Assembly: GCA_029237695.1 (NCBI GenBank)
Contig: CM055274.1
Location: forward strand, 21,069,505-21,133,504
Source: Conchocele bisecta
Taxonomy: Eukaryota; Mollusca; Bivalvia; Lucinida; Thyasiridae
Reading direction: 5' to 3'
Length of the DNA stretch: 64,000 nucleotides
Below are positions 1 to 11,704 of the stretch, piece by piece. The translations under genes were made by a program, and so were the position numbers. A model generated the notes under the pieces. It saw only the letters and a program-made list of their open reading frames with translations, was not told the origin of the DNA and did no database searches. Within the stretch, counting starts at the first letter, position 1, and every line of letters begins with the position of its first letter.

Positions 1-118
1 GGAATTTCTTTATTTCTCATCAAAAGTATATGTTGTGACCACTCATTTGAACTGTCTTGCCGAGACGGTTCAAATGAGTGGTCACAACATATACTTTGGT
101 TCAGAAATAAGGAAAATA
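1..118. mobile_element. Family A palindromic MITE, copy 1 (core 27-97)
   Basis: An inverted repeat of GTATATGTTGTGACCACTC arms meeting at a CGAGACGG-type centre, flanked by TTTCTCAT..AGAAATAAG. Confidence 0.8.
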
Positions 119-120
119 GA

Positions 121-335
121 TAGAGAATAGTAGGTTAGTGCTGTGAATGGGAAAAAATATCTGGCAAGGCTCAGGAAACGGGATTTTCCCATTCACGGCA
201 CTAACCTTCTTTTCTATTTATCCCGTCAACACCTACAAATGGCTGTAAAATGCAAAAATAGTATTGACTGGATATCAAAAATGTTTCACGGCACCGTGTT
301 TCACGGCACATACGCACTGTGTTGACGGGATAAAT
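121..335 (+). mobile_element. Family G MITE, copy 1
   Basis: It starts GAATAGTAGGTTAGTGC and includes CCGTGAATGGGAAAAAATAT with its inverted partner. It ends TGTGTTGACGGGATAAA, the same end as the copies at 32332 and 39415. Confidence 0.75.
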
Positions 336-366
336 GTGCATATATATCCGCCGTGGAAGTGTAATA

Positions 367-506
367 AATAGGATATTCCATCGTACATGTTTGAATAGCA
401 GAAATAATACACTCGTGTCCGCCGGCGTCCGTGCTTACGAGGAAGCCGACGCACTCTCGTGTATTATTTCCCGCTATTCAAAATGTACGATGGAATATCC
501 TCTACA
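367..506. mobile_element. Palindromic MITE (family U)
   Basis: Long inverted arms GGATATTCCATCGTACAT ... ATGTACGATGGAATATCC around a GC-rich centre with GCCGGCGTCC. Seen once in the window. Confidence 0.65.
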
Positions 507-822
507 TACTCAACAATCTGTGCTTTAACTATTTATTATAATGTACTGAATAGATTATTTATTCATGTGGTAGTGCAGCTATGATAGCCTTGTAGATTAC
601 ATTTCAACGACATATTGTTTGCTTAAATTATTATGCAGCTTTATATTAAAAGGTTGTCTTATAGTTATTCGACATATTATTACCCATATTTTGTTGCTGT
701 GTTCAATTTTGAGTCGCTGATCTTGCGTAAGAACATGTATTTGTATGTAGGTGTGCAAAATAAGCAAAAATCACCAGGATCTATTCTTGGCACCTATTTG
801 CAATGACTTCAAAATATATTTG

Positions 823-1060
823 GCTGTGACTGGAGAAATTGGGCCACCAGTGTAGATCCAGATCAGCATGTGCATACAGTTTGATCAGGATCTGCACTGT
901 TCGCCGTTCCATCAATGGAACACCCGTCATGCATCTAACAAGCAATATATATCACTATCAGGCTACAGGAGTGCTATTTGATCTCGATCTATACTGGACA
1001 CAAATCCCATAATGCACATTTCGACAGTCACAGCCACTTTATAGGCCAGCTCATCTGTAC
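823..1060 (+). mobile_element. Family H MITE, copy 1
   Basis: GGCTGTGACTGGAGAAAT start, AGTGTAGATCCAGATCAG and TGATCAGGATCTGCACTG internal arms. Confidence 0.75.
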
Positions 1061-1096
1061 CTAGGGTGGCTGGTCGGTAGCATGTGAAGGGTACAT

Positions 1097-1380
1097 TTAA
1101 CCCTTAGACCGCTACTCACAACAATTGTCATCTGCTCTTGCTTTTATATCTTGCCTTATCTCTCAATAAAAACATGGTTTGACAGCACTTCAGAATCATT
1201 TCCAACCAATCAATTGTCACAAAAAGATTCTCAGACCAGTCCATTTATGAAAAGGGTGTGCGTAGTATCTAAACAATATGAAAATTATTTGCAAAATGTG
1301 CAGATCCTGATCTGATCCTGATCTGGATCTACACTTTTTGCAAACTCCGCTATAGAGGTCTGTGGTGTTGAAAGGGTTAA
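1097..1380. mobile_element. Hybrid family B / family N TTAA element
   Basis: The left end TTAACCCTTAGACCGCTAC is family B. After the B centre, sequence switches to family N (TCAGACCAGTCCATTTATG, TGCAGATCCTGATC) and ends GTTGAAAGGGTTAA. TTAA lies at both ends. Confidence 0.65.
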
Positions 1381-1812
1381 TAGCAATTAATTAACCAGTA
1401 TGGACACTGATTCAACTGTGTGTAATACGGCAAAGGTTGGTCTGGGTATAGGTTGGTTACAAAAGCCGTGAAACTAATTTCTCCAGTCACAAGTTAGCAC
1501 AAAACGAACAAAACCTGATTTGCAAATTTGATTTGGTTATCTTGGCAGATTTTGTTTTCCATCTGTGTGGCTGTGATATGCAATTAAATAACCTGAATAT
1601 CGCATAATAATCACGGCGTACAAATCATTTCTTTTGGTATTGTGTATGTGCACGTAACACTGGGCTGCCAAAAGATCGTATTCATGATATTCCTTATTCC
1701 TAGTTGTTGTTAACGGTGGCTTTACAATGAACCAGGTACATTCGGAATACACCTTTATGCTTTTGGAAATTTTAAAATATTTTCTTTCATATTTTTCTTA
1801 TTTCTCATCGGA

Positions 1813-1884
1813 AGTATATGTTGTGACCACTCATTTGAACCGTCTCGACGAGACGGTTCAAATGGTGGTCACAGCATATACATC
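1813..1884. mobile_element. Family A palindromic MITE, copy 2
   Basis: GTATATGTTGTGACCACTC arm with an inverted partner lacking one AG near AAATGGTGG. Confidence 0.8.
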
Positions 1885-2470
1885 TGATGAGTAGTAAAGA
1901 AATTATTTGAAATTTTCCGTCAGTAACATGGTGTAATTTCGGAACATAGTGGGTTAACAATTGCCAATATGAGCCTCGCTAGGTCTTATCACATTTGTGA
2001 TCAGCGTAGGTAAATTAGCGCAATCTGATCAGTGCCTACAACCTCTGCCGTTTACTTAATTAATCATTCTTGATCCTTTGAATGATTGCTTTGTACCATT
2101 TTTCGTGCAAGAGTGCGATAGTTGGTCATGAATTACGCAGGTCAAAATCTCAATGATAATAAACCTCATACTGTTAGGTTGTGTGACATATTTTGTCTAT
2201 TGTTCTGTACTGAAGATTCAGACTGAAAAGATTACGCGTTATAATTAGTTCATTAAATAGTTACACGTAAATATGCAACCTACCGGTACTTTTGTAGGAG
2301 TTAATTGTGGTTACAAGGGAGAAATGTTTGGAAGAATTTATTTGTTTATAGGTGCAAGATTGGAATTAAACATCATCTTATGATATTAATAACATTATTT
2401 ATTATGCTTAAAGGTAGCAATAGGCGGAAAATGGAATAAAACAGTGTACTAGACGGAATCCACTGTACAA

Positions 2471-2674
2471 TTAGCTCTTAGACCGCTATCTTAATTTTGT
2501 TGTTGTCTACTGTTTATTTTCTATTTTCCGTTTTTATCATCAAAAACATGTTTGACAGCACTTTAGAATAATTTACAACAGGGTGCTGTCAAACCATGTT
2601 TTTATTGAGAAATAAGGCAAGAAATAAAAGCAACGGCAGACGACAATTGTTGTGTGTAGCGGTCTAAGGGTTAA
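2471..2674. mobile_element. Family B TTAA MITE, copy 1
   Basis: TCTTAGACCGCTATC left end, CATGTTTGACAGCACTTTAG arm, right end GCGGTCTAAGGGTTAA. Confidence 0.7.
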
Positions 2675-2882
2675 GTATTATATAAAGCCAGCTATTCTAA
2701 GTTAAAGACCATGTTCGACGACTGTGTATTCAAATAATCAAATCAACCAATCATGAAAAAGTGTGTTATATACGGTACATGTTTTGTCCAGTACAGTTTC
2801 ACCCCGTGGAGAATTTGAATTATTTCAACCATTTAATTTAATTTTCACCCTGGAATTTAAGTAAGAGTATTAAAATACAGAA

Positions 2883-3122
2883 TTAACCCATAGACCGCCA
2901 CACACAACAATTGTTGTCTGCTTTGCTTTTATATCTTGCCTTATTTCTCAATAAAAACATGGTTAGACAGCACTTTCCAATGGAAATGATTCTGAAGTGC
3001 TGTCATAGCATGTTGTAAATTATTCTGATGTGCTCTCAAAGCATGTTTTTGATGATAAAAATGGAAAATAGAAAGAAAACAGCAGACGACAAAAAAAATA
3101 AGATAGCGGTGTAAGGGTTAAC
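2883..3122. mobile_element. Family B TTAA MITE, copy 2
   Basis: TTAACCCATAGACCGC to TAAGGGTTAA, with the arm CATGNTTGACAGCACTT and an extra third arm. Confidence 0.75.
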
Positions 3123-3299
3123 CCTTTCAATGCTGAATTAAATTTTGTCGTCTGCTGTTTTTATCCTCCATTTTGCTCATCAACATGTTTTGACAACACT
3201 TTAGAATCATTTTCAAAACCTGTTTTTATTCAGAAAGAAGACAAAATATAACACAACAGCAGAAAACTATTTCCATTTCCCGCAATTTATAAGGGTTAA
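3119..3299. mobile_element. Family B-like TTAA MITE, copy 3, abutting copy 2
   Basis: TTAACCCTTTCAATGCTG to TATAAGGGTTAA. It shares the TTAA with the preceding copy. Confidence 0.65.
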
Positions 3300-3578
3300 A
3301 TACAGAAGTGTCTATACATACATGATAGAGTTTCAAGTTTTGTAGCTATCCAGCATGGTCCCTGCATACATAGTAACAAACAAGACGTGAACAAATAGAC
3401 AACTTGAATCAATATATCAACATGCTACGAGGACTCTGGATGTTCTTGGTGCACCGATGGAGAGGTGGAATAATACAGAGACAAGACAATTAGACAGAGA
3501 AACATTGAAGGAAGCGAAAGCGTAATTAGAAAGAAATATCTTAAATGTGAAAATATAGTGAACTATCCCTGACAAACA

Positions 3579-3809
3579 ATGAACGTAGTCACGTTTGGAA
3601 CAATTGAATTTCATAGCGTTTTCATAACGCATGTGAAATTCCCGAAATTAAAACCTCCGCTGCCTGATATAGACTTGGACGATACCAATCATGAGCCGAG
3701 CAAGCAGGTGTACTTACCATTCCCGCTCACCCGCGTACATATCCAGGAGGCCCCAGAGGAGCGGGTACGGAGGCACTTCGAATTTATTGATGAAGATTTA
3801 TACAATGAA
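3579..3809 (+). CDS. Candidate 5' coding exon (77 codons), phase 0 donor
   Basis: An ATG follows an in-frame TGA nine bases upstream. It opens 77 codons that end GAA|GTAAGT at 3809/3810, a consensus donor. The C-terminal half (DIDLDDTNHEPSK, then RVHIQEAPEERVRRHFEFID) is acidic and looks like real protein rather than repeat. It ends in phase 0, as all downstream candidates need. I do not recognise a domain. It may be the first exon of the EF-hand/WD40 gene, across a 15-21 kb intron, or an exon of a separate gene. Twelve bases after the donor a family D MITE begins, and a 17-bp copy of the donor reappears on its far side. Confidence 0.5.
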
Positions 3810-3820
3810 GTAAGTTTTAT

Positions 3821-4189
3821 AATATAGGAATGAATGGCCTTTTTGTGGAATTTATCAGGGATATAAACTTGGAAAAGTCGCAGGAATACTGGACGTAGGC
3901 CGGAAGGCCTCGTCCAGTATTCCCGCGACTTGTCCAAGTTTATATCCCTGATAAATTCAACAAAAAGGCCATTCATTCCTTATAGTTCCAGCATTTGAAA
4001 TAAATTCATCAAGAAAATGTGTTTATTTTGACAGACGGCAGCCATTTGTTTACATTGACAGCACTGACAGCGCACCTGTAGAAAGTAGTTCGGCGTGGGA
4101 GTTTACTGGGATATAAATTTTGGACAGAGACTTGCTACGGGCCAATCAAATGTTAGGGAATTGTGTAAATATTTTTGTGCTGGAATTAT
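3821..4189 (+). mobile_element. Family D MITE, copy 1, flanked by a duplicated splice donor
   Basis: From ATATAGGAATGAATGGCC to GTGCTGGAATTAT, with inverted arms around CCGGAAGGCC. The 17 bases AATGAAGTAAGTTTTAT occur immediately on both sides (3804-3820 and 4190-4206). Confidence 0.8.
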
Positions 4190-4235
4190 AATGAAGTAAG
4201 TTTTATCAATTTCAGCCCTAAGAACTGGAATAACG

Positions 4236-4680
4236 GACTGTGATATGTTAATTTATTGTTTGCTCTAGTTTCTCGAACAATGAAAGCGCAGCATTTCATC
4301 TCAATTAATGGCATATTGCGACGCTTTCACCAATATCTATTAAATTAATCATTAAATGTGTCAATACATAGAAAGTTATATTTATAGCCAGAGCTTCCAT
4401 CTTGTTGACCTAACTTGCGGTGATGTGAACCATGTCACTGCATGTGCTCTATTGATTCGGTGTCAACCCACCAATAACGTATTAGTATCACAATTCAAAA
4501 GCATGTTTATTCATTCCAAAGGACAAGTGCTAATGAAGGGGCTGGGCCAACAATAAGATAGTTTTAGTTCAAATATTTAATTTTTTAATAAACTAATTTC
4601 TTTGATCACTACGCTCGCTCAAAATTAATTTATTTTAAAATTCAATATAAGAACTATAACTGTTACATAAGGACCACTTA
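4236..4680. mobile_element. Family Q repeat, copy 1
   Basis: Shares TAGTTTCTCGAACAATGAAAG, GCGACGCTTTC and AATAGATATT-type blocks and the GCTCGCTC-centred AT-rich palindrome with 48060-48470, in inverted orientation. The short open frame inside is not supported as a gene. Confidence 0.55.
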
Positions 4681-4689
4681 ATTAGTCAC

Positions 4690-4910
4690 AAAGTGGCTTT
4701 CAGACTAGTCCATTTATAAGAAGGGTGTGTTTTTTTAATGAAATATACGGTAAGAAAATTGTACATGTACTTGAAAAAGTGCAGATCATGATATGTCTGG
4801 TTTTTACCCGGCTCATCTGGAACTACACTCGTTGCAAACACTGCTAAAGGTCTTTTTAGATGTATATGTTGTGACCTGACTCATTTTAGCCATCTCAACG
4901 AGACTTCCGC
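4690..4910. repeat. Fragments of families N and A
   Basis: AGACTAGTCCATTTATAAGA and AAAGTGCAGATCATGAT belong to family N. TGTATATGTTGTGACC..CAACGAGACTT is a broken family A copy. Confidence 0.5.
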
Positions 4911-5100
4911 AAACAAAATTGTGTATCCTCAGCATGAAGTGTGTAAATAAATTGCTGTTACCCCATTAATATAGATACTGAATATCTGCTAATTGTATCA
5001 GTTTATATCAAATGTCAACCCACTTCATGCAAGATACTGATTCACAAGTATCAAAATTTACCCACATTTTCTTCTCGATATTCTTTGTTTCTCAACAAAG

Positions 5101-5172
5101 GTATATGTTGTTACCACTCATTTGAACCGTCTTGCCGAGACGGTTCAAATGAGTGGTAACAACATATACTTT
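5101..5172. mobile_element. Family A palindromic MITE, copy 3 (right flank split by the 6.7-kb transposon)
   Basis: A near-perfect palindrome. Its usual right flank 'gagaaatgaa' is found at 11914 instead, beyond the transposon. Confidence 0.85.
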
Positions 5173-5176
5173 CATA

Positions 5177-5380
5177 TACTCCAGTAAACTGGGCTGATAA
5201 TTTGGAAAAGGTCGGCAAAAATAGTAAAGAAATGAAACCTATGTAGATAACATGTTTTGAGCCTTCTAAATAACATAGGCTGGTCTCCCAAACTGTCCTG
5301 GGTGAGCGTTCGCCAGAAAAGTGGAAAATCCAAGATGGCCGCCATCCGGGATACATTTTTGACAATATCACAAGAACTAA
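5177..5380 (+). repeat. Left terminal inverted repeat of the 6.7-kb transposon
   Basis: It begins TACTCCAGTAAA and includes AATAGTAAAGAAATGAAAC, ACATGTTTTGAGCC, CTCCCAAACTGTCC and CCAAGATGGCCGCC. All of these recur inverted at 11705-11910. Confidence 0.8.
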
Positions 5381-5995
5381 GCTAGTTATGAACAAACTTT
5401 CAGAGCTTACACCCACATTATCGGTGCCTGGCTATCGGATGGTGATACACAGAAAATGATTTTATGACTACGATCATGGTTTTCAAAGTGGCCGCCACCA
5501 ATGACCTTTTTTTCTCTCAATAAATGGGTAAATATATCTATAAAATAGAGGCAAAACACCAAAAGAGTCACAGGAAAACAAGACAAACACGCAACACCGC
5601 GCAAACGACGGCACGCGTACATTAAAATTCAAGCTGACAGTCCCCAACTACACATTTCTGACAATATCCCAATCACGGAATCAGTTATAAGTGTATATGT
5701 TTTTTGGCTATGCCCGTGACTTGGATGTTCCGATTTGAGGGCGAGTTTTATTCCAGATAGTTTCAGTGTCATCTGAAATTTAAATGTTCAGTATTATACG
5801 GTAATAGTACAACCGCAACACACACAGGCACATACTTATAAACTGATAATGTGTCTCCACTACTCTGTTACTAGTTTCCGCTTCCGCGTTCATAATAGTC
5901 TCGTAATGTCGGAAGTGGATGCTCCGAAATACTGATCAATATTCGGCGGCATCTGTTTTGGTGTACTCATGACATATTCATCCTCATTACTGGAG

Positions 5996-8900
5996 TCATC
6001 TGAACCGTCCGTGATCATTGTCTTCATTCAGGGGATGATTGTTATCTTCGTCCATTTCTGGAATGTCGGAGTTGGCGCAACCACTACCACGACACTGGCC
6101 ACAGAGAACCGAACAATGAAGGCCAGCTTTCCGACAACCACAAGCTCGCTCACAGCCACATTTGCAGTTGCACAAAATCAAACTCGGATGTTAAGGGGGA
6201 GCAGGAGGCTGTCTGGTTAGAACTGGATGAAATTGTCCATTGTCTAAGTCCCATCCCCACTCTCCTGGTGGTAGTTCATGTCCTAACCAGTGTTGTACTT
6301 GGTGGTAAGCATGCAAAAAATGTTGTCTAGCAGCCTCGTATGTTGGTGGTAAGGCTTCGAGTTTGATCTTGATGTGTATTGGATACTTCAGGAAGCAGTA
6401 ATGTCTGTGTTCGTTCAGTGTCAACGTGTCCTTCGGTGCAGCGTACAAGGCCAACAGGAAGTCTTCTCCAGCTGACGTGACTGACTCCGTTGGTGATGAT
6501 GGCTCAATGAATACGTCCACACATTTCTGCAAGTCGGGTTGCTTTTGCAGTAAGTTGACTGCTTTCTGCTTACCTTGTCGATACAGGGCAGATGTGGTGT
6601 CGCAACATGTCATTACATGCATGAAAAACAGACTTCCACTCAAGCGTTCCATGTTCTTCTGAACTGATGCGATAGTGTACACCTTATTTGGGTATTTCCA
6701 CTGCCAGCTTAGACAAGTAGAGATTTTCATTTGGCCCGGCAAGTTGAATCATGAGGATGAGAAGGTCAACATCAGTTCCCACAACTACCACAGCGTTTTC
6801 ACCTGACAGAGACATTGCTCTACTGACTATTAAAGTATCAGCATCTGCTGTCGCCTGTTTCACCACTATTCCCACTTGTTCCAAGTGTCCTGTCAGAGCA
6901 TGAATGAACCTGGCCTTTTTCTTACAATTTGACAGAAACCTCTCTTGTCAGATGGTGATTGGCATTTCATCAGTGAATTGTATTTCGGTGGAATGGAATT
7001 TGGTGGCCCTTCGATTTTGTTGTGCACTTTTCGTGCTGGGAGCATCACCGTAGCCATCGAACACGACATGACAGTTTCTGGGAAAGTGCTTCTGTACATA
7101 TGCTACATAAGTTCTGTACAAATCATTGTATATCCCGTTTTGTGGCCAAACGACTCGCCGCAGCAGGTATCCACCATCTAACACATACAGTCGTTTCTGT
7201 CAAAATGTTCCGGGTTTATACGTGTACAAAGTGTTGTGCGTTGTGTATCCGTGGAGTTTCCGTTACTTGCGTTTCAAACCGTGTGTCGTCTACGTGTAAT
7301 ACGTTTTCGGCCATGCATTGCGTTTCCCCACTCTTGCGCATGCGCAAAAGTCGAACAAACCGTGCTCAACGTATTGAGTTTCAAAAGCGTGTAATCCGTG
7401 TACAACGGTTATAAACGTATACAACGGTTGTAAACAATGCATTGAGTTTCAAAAGCGTGTAATCCATGTACAACGGTTGTAAACGTATACAACGCTAAGG
7501 TAAACCGTTTAAACGGTTTAACGCTTTCTTTGACGAACGGTTACACGCTTCTACATGTACACAGCACCGTACAGATGAAACCGTGTTATACGTATAACAT
7601 GTTTCCACGGGTTTTAACGCATTACACGTTTTGGTATGCCAACCGTGTATCGCGTAGAATGCGCATGCTCAGATCGTTCTTCGTGTGTGTATATATATAT
7701 ATCTAGAGTATGCGGTGTCTTTCTCTTTCTATTCCTCGAAGCGATCGGGGCTGAACAGGTATTCGCGTTAAAACGTGTAACCGTTGTACACGTTTCAACG
7801 CTTTCATATAGCTACACGCTTCCAGGTAAAGGATTGTACACGTTTCAACGCTTTCACCTCGCTACATATGTATACGCCAAAGTGTGTTATACGCCTTGAA
7901 GCTAAACGTATTACACGCTTTAAAACTAAACGGTTTGATAATGTGTATTACACGTGTACGAACCGTATTATACGTTTAAACAACGTATACAACGCTTTTA
8001 AACTAAACGGTTTGACAATGTGTATTACACGTGTACGAACCGTATTATACGTTTAAACAACGTATACAACGCTTTTAAACTAAACGGTTTGACAACGTGT
8101 ATTACACGTGTACGAACCGTATTATATGTTTAAACAACGTATACAACGTTACAGCAAACCGTTGCGTTCGCGTTGAGTTTGCAAGTGTTGTCTACGGTGG
8201 AACAAAAACGCAGACTGCACTGTATGTGCTGTCGGTCGGACAGGTTTCCTCACATTACACCCCTGATGCTGTCTCTACTACCTTGTACATGATGGTTTTT
8301 CTCATTGATACATCATTGAACAGAGACACAGGACGAGTAGCCAGCTCATACTGAAGACACAAGGCAAAATCTTCATCTGACTTCACCAGACAAATAATTA
8401 TGTTGAACAGTCGCATGGTATTGAGAGATATGATCTCCTCATGCAACTTAATTGAGCTGCTAACTGCAGTCAGAGAAAGAACTCTTTCTTTCCTGTACTT
8501 GACTTTTCCAAACGTCATTCCCGTCATTTTCGTCATGGCATCTGTCCATACTTTTACGGCAGAATCGCAGTTAATAGTCTCGTCGCATACTACGCCAGTA
8601 CCAATGGACTTTAACTCACTGGTATGTGGCAGTGGTGGGTGTAAGGTGAACCATTCTACTAATTTGTCAACGTCCATCACATAACTATCGAGATTTTCTG
8701 TGGTCGACATGCTGTTCTGACGATGTGATATCGGTGCCACAAAACTCTTCGAAGCGGTGACCAAGTTCGTAACAACCTAGCATACCGAGAACCCATAGAC
8801 TCAAAACACTATCCGTCATGCCACGACCGCGAACAAGACCCCCATATGTTTTCATGGCTTTCATCAACACCTTCTCGATTGTCATATCAGTCCACACTCC

Positions 8901-10891
8901 AACCCAAACTATTTCACTGCGTCTGACCATGAAGTAACCCAACGTGAACTGTCTAAACTCGTCTGCTGCCATCTTGTTTTCCAGTTCGGACATCTCCTGC
9001 AGATACAGGTGTGTATATTTTGCATATGCAAAATGTCCGTCTGCATGGAAATGTGGCATCATATCACGTACAGTTTCGAGGTGTAATGCCCAATCTCCAC
9101 AGCGCTCGGCAGATACAAAGCGGTGCATTAGCGGTGCATTAGCGGTGCATTAGGGTAGTATTGCATCCACAGCTTAGCTGTGCGACTGATGCCTATGGCA
9201 TGTAACTTGCTAACTGCCATTTTGCTCAATACTTTAGCAAGGAGTGTGCACTTTGTAATGTCTTCCGGAGTTTCTGTTGAATTCATGGCCGCCTTGTGCA
9301 GTGAACCGAGTTGGGTACTTTCATCCTCGTTGAGTCCCAGTTCTTGTAAGATAATGACCGCTAGAGTGAGCTGAGTAAGAAAGTGAGCACGCAATGCTCA
9401 AGCAAACGCATGCCCAGTCATCATATTTTCTATGGAATCTGTCGCATAAATGGTAGACCATACATCCTTTAGACCACTGCCACCCATTATGTAACCAACG
9501 GCACCCATGAACGACATCAGTAAATGGAACCCATCTAGTCGTACCACGATCGATGACAAGTCACTCTCACTGCTTGCAACAGTCACCATGTCCACAGCTT
9601 TGGTGTAAAGAGGCAGATCGAATGTGACAAGACACGTTTTCTGACCGTGTCGTCTACACTCCCCAGCAGCAAACACCAGAACCTAGAAAGTCTGGTACTC
9701 CTTGCTTTCGTTTGTTACCAACTCCATATACCCACTCCAGCTTGGGTTTGTTGGTGCCTTTAGCCAAGTACCACACATCCACAGCGTGTCTAGCAAAGGG
9801 TATAAGGACTTTTTTGAGGACAGACGTCTGATGTCTCCAAGATCCTTCACTGATATACCATCGATGCCTTTTGTGTTTCTAGCTGTGTATGTTTGCAAAT
9901 TCACTTTGTTCACCTGCGCTAGGGTAGCAGCCGTCGGCTGTACCTTTATGCATTCAGTAACGTCAGTGTTCGTGATTGCACTCTCAGGTGTCACACACGT
10001 GATATCTCACATGCTGTGGAAGGTACCATAACCATCCAGAGTTCTCACATTGAAATCCGCATTGTCAAATACGAACTGACTGAATGAATGTGCTACTACA
10101 GAAGGCCTGTTTTGTAGCATCGCAGATGCTTCATCGCGCCGTGCTTCATTGTGGGAGGAACACACACACATACCGTACAGTACATCCGTAAGATGCATGG
10201 ATCCCACGTGCCTGTGCACGTAGACTGATAGTCCGACCTGAATCATAGAAATAAACGACCGCGGTCAAGTGGCAGTGAGTGATTATTGCATGGTTGATAA
10301 CTGTGCATTTTTGTTTCCTATCTATTTCAGGTCCTTTTTCCCTGTATTTATCACATTGTCCATGAATGTATTCAGTGTTTCTGTGACATCAAGAATTTGT
10401 ATCGTCGTACGCACTGTCTGCTGGGGCATACACATCTGTTTCGTATGCCATCGACCTAATGTCTTCCCTGTCGATTGATGCAGCTGTTTTGACAAAATTG
10501 TAAACGCTCTTGATTTTGATCCTGTGATTTCTGTGGGTACCAAGCGCTACTCAGAATCTTGTAACCGGTATTTCGGAAACATATTACCAAATTCTTGCTG
10601 GGCAAGCAGGTGATAATGATGTCATTACCGTGATCGAGAATCTTTCTCTTCATTGACCGTTCGGAGCATACTCTGACAGAATCTGGGAGATATTCAGCAA
10701 GTTTGTCAAACAACTCTTTCCAACGAGTACTGACATACATCGTTGTCCCTTAAAAAGGAATACAGACGGTCAAATGCTGCTGTTAAATCATATGTGGGCC
10801 GCCCTTTCTTACGATTAGATGGCATTTTGAAGAATTTGCAATAGCATGGGGTGTGATATCTGGCTTCAGCAGCCACCAAGTCGCTTATCAC
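5996..10891 (-). pseudogene. Decayed transposon gene: GCDTT-type nuclease-like protein with C-terminal CXC-like cluster
   Basis: Read on the - strand, more than a dozen open segments in shifting frames follow one another without splice signals: about 10891-9128, 9128-8255, a gap, then 7184-6191 and 6181-5996. Recognisable blocks in order are LMSFMGAVGYIMGGSGL with GHAFA, YVLDGGYLLRRVVWP with VVFDGYGDAPSTK, GTDVDLLILM, CCDTTSALYRQGK, and a cysteine cluster CGCRKAGLHCSVLCGQC near the C terminus. The acidic GTDVD and the GCDTT-like motif resemble the metal-binding pattern of PIN/XPG-like nucleases. This is inference, and the family is known to me only as uncharacterised multicopy invertebrate proteins. 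Frameshifts, stops, an 11-bp triplication at about 9122 and a 1-kb satellite insertion show it is not functional. It is enclosed by the terminal repeats and points inward from the right end. Confidence 0.75.
7200..8210. repeat. CG-containing satellite-like array inside the transposon gene
   Basis: About 1 kb of reshuffled words ACGTTT, CGTGTA, CGTATACAACG, AAACGGTTT and their complements. From about 7917 to 8150 it becomes a clear 77-bp tandem (for example unit starts at 7994 and 8071), nearly identical between copies. It separates the - strand coding block ending at 8255 from the one starting at 7184. Both sides remain recognisable protein, so it is an insertion or expansion within the gene. 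Confidence 0.8.
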
Positions 10892-11704
10892 TGCTTCACT
10901 GCTGCTGCCGCCTGTTGAATTGATTCTTTGTTTGGTATTTTACGCATTTCATTTGTCTACAGGCTTTTTCTGATCAAATATCTGATCGCATTCATCGCAA
11001 AACAAATGAATGTGATGTCAAATGTTTGCTGGGCGGATCTGAGAGTTTGTGTCTTCTTCAGAGAAGGGATTTGTGCAGAAGTGATGTTCGATTCGCATGT
11101 CGTGATCTCATCGTTACACCCCATACTGCAGTTTCGTATGGTATCTAGGCCCATTGATACTACTACTGTGTCTTCTTCCGACAATGCCTACTGGCATAGG
11201 AGACACATTTCCTGCATATCCATAATACTGATATGACAGTCGTATGTCTACACACAACAATCACTATATGAAGAGTACTATATCTGTATATGCAATATAT
11301 AATTATCGATTTGGTACGAAAGTAAAACGTGCTACATTCGCTACAGTCTCGATGAAACTGCGACGAATGGTGCTTGTGACGCGTATTTAACCATTGCTTA
11401 ATTATGCATCCGATTGGCTAGCATCTTTTTAACAATGCTAACGTCAAGAGAGCGATTTATATATAGAAGAACTACTTGAGGCGTTTTCTAACCAAACCTG
11501 GCTTATTGCATTTTAATTGCATGTTCGTGTCTGGAACAATTTGGTGCTATAACCACAAGCGCAAAGTTGTTACAATGGGAATTATGGTGTAAATGAGACC
11601 GATAATAGTGGGCGTCGTGGTGTAAGATATCAGTGTTGAGAGCACATATTTTGAAATACATGATGGTGATTACCATCTTATAGGTAGACATCGGAAACAT
11701 ATGT

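Noticed and set aside
5111..5622. Two - strand frames (101 and 71 codons) at the left end of the transposon
   Set aside because: They overlap the non-coding terminal inverted repeat and its subterminal region.
7022..8354. Several 80-130 codon + strand frames rich in Thr/Arg/Cys
   Set aside because: They fall in the CG-word satellite and opposite the transposon gene; no independent evidence.
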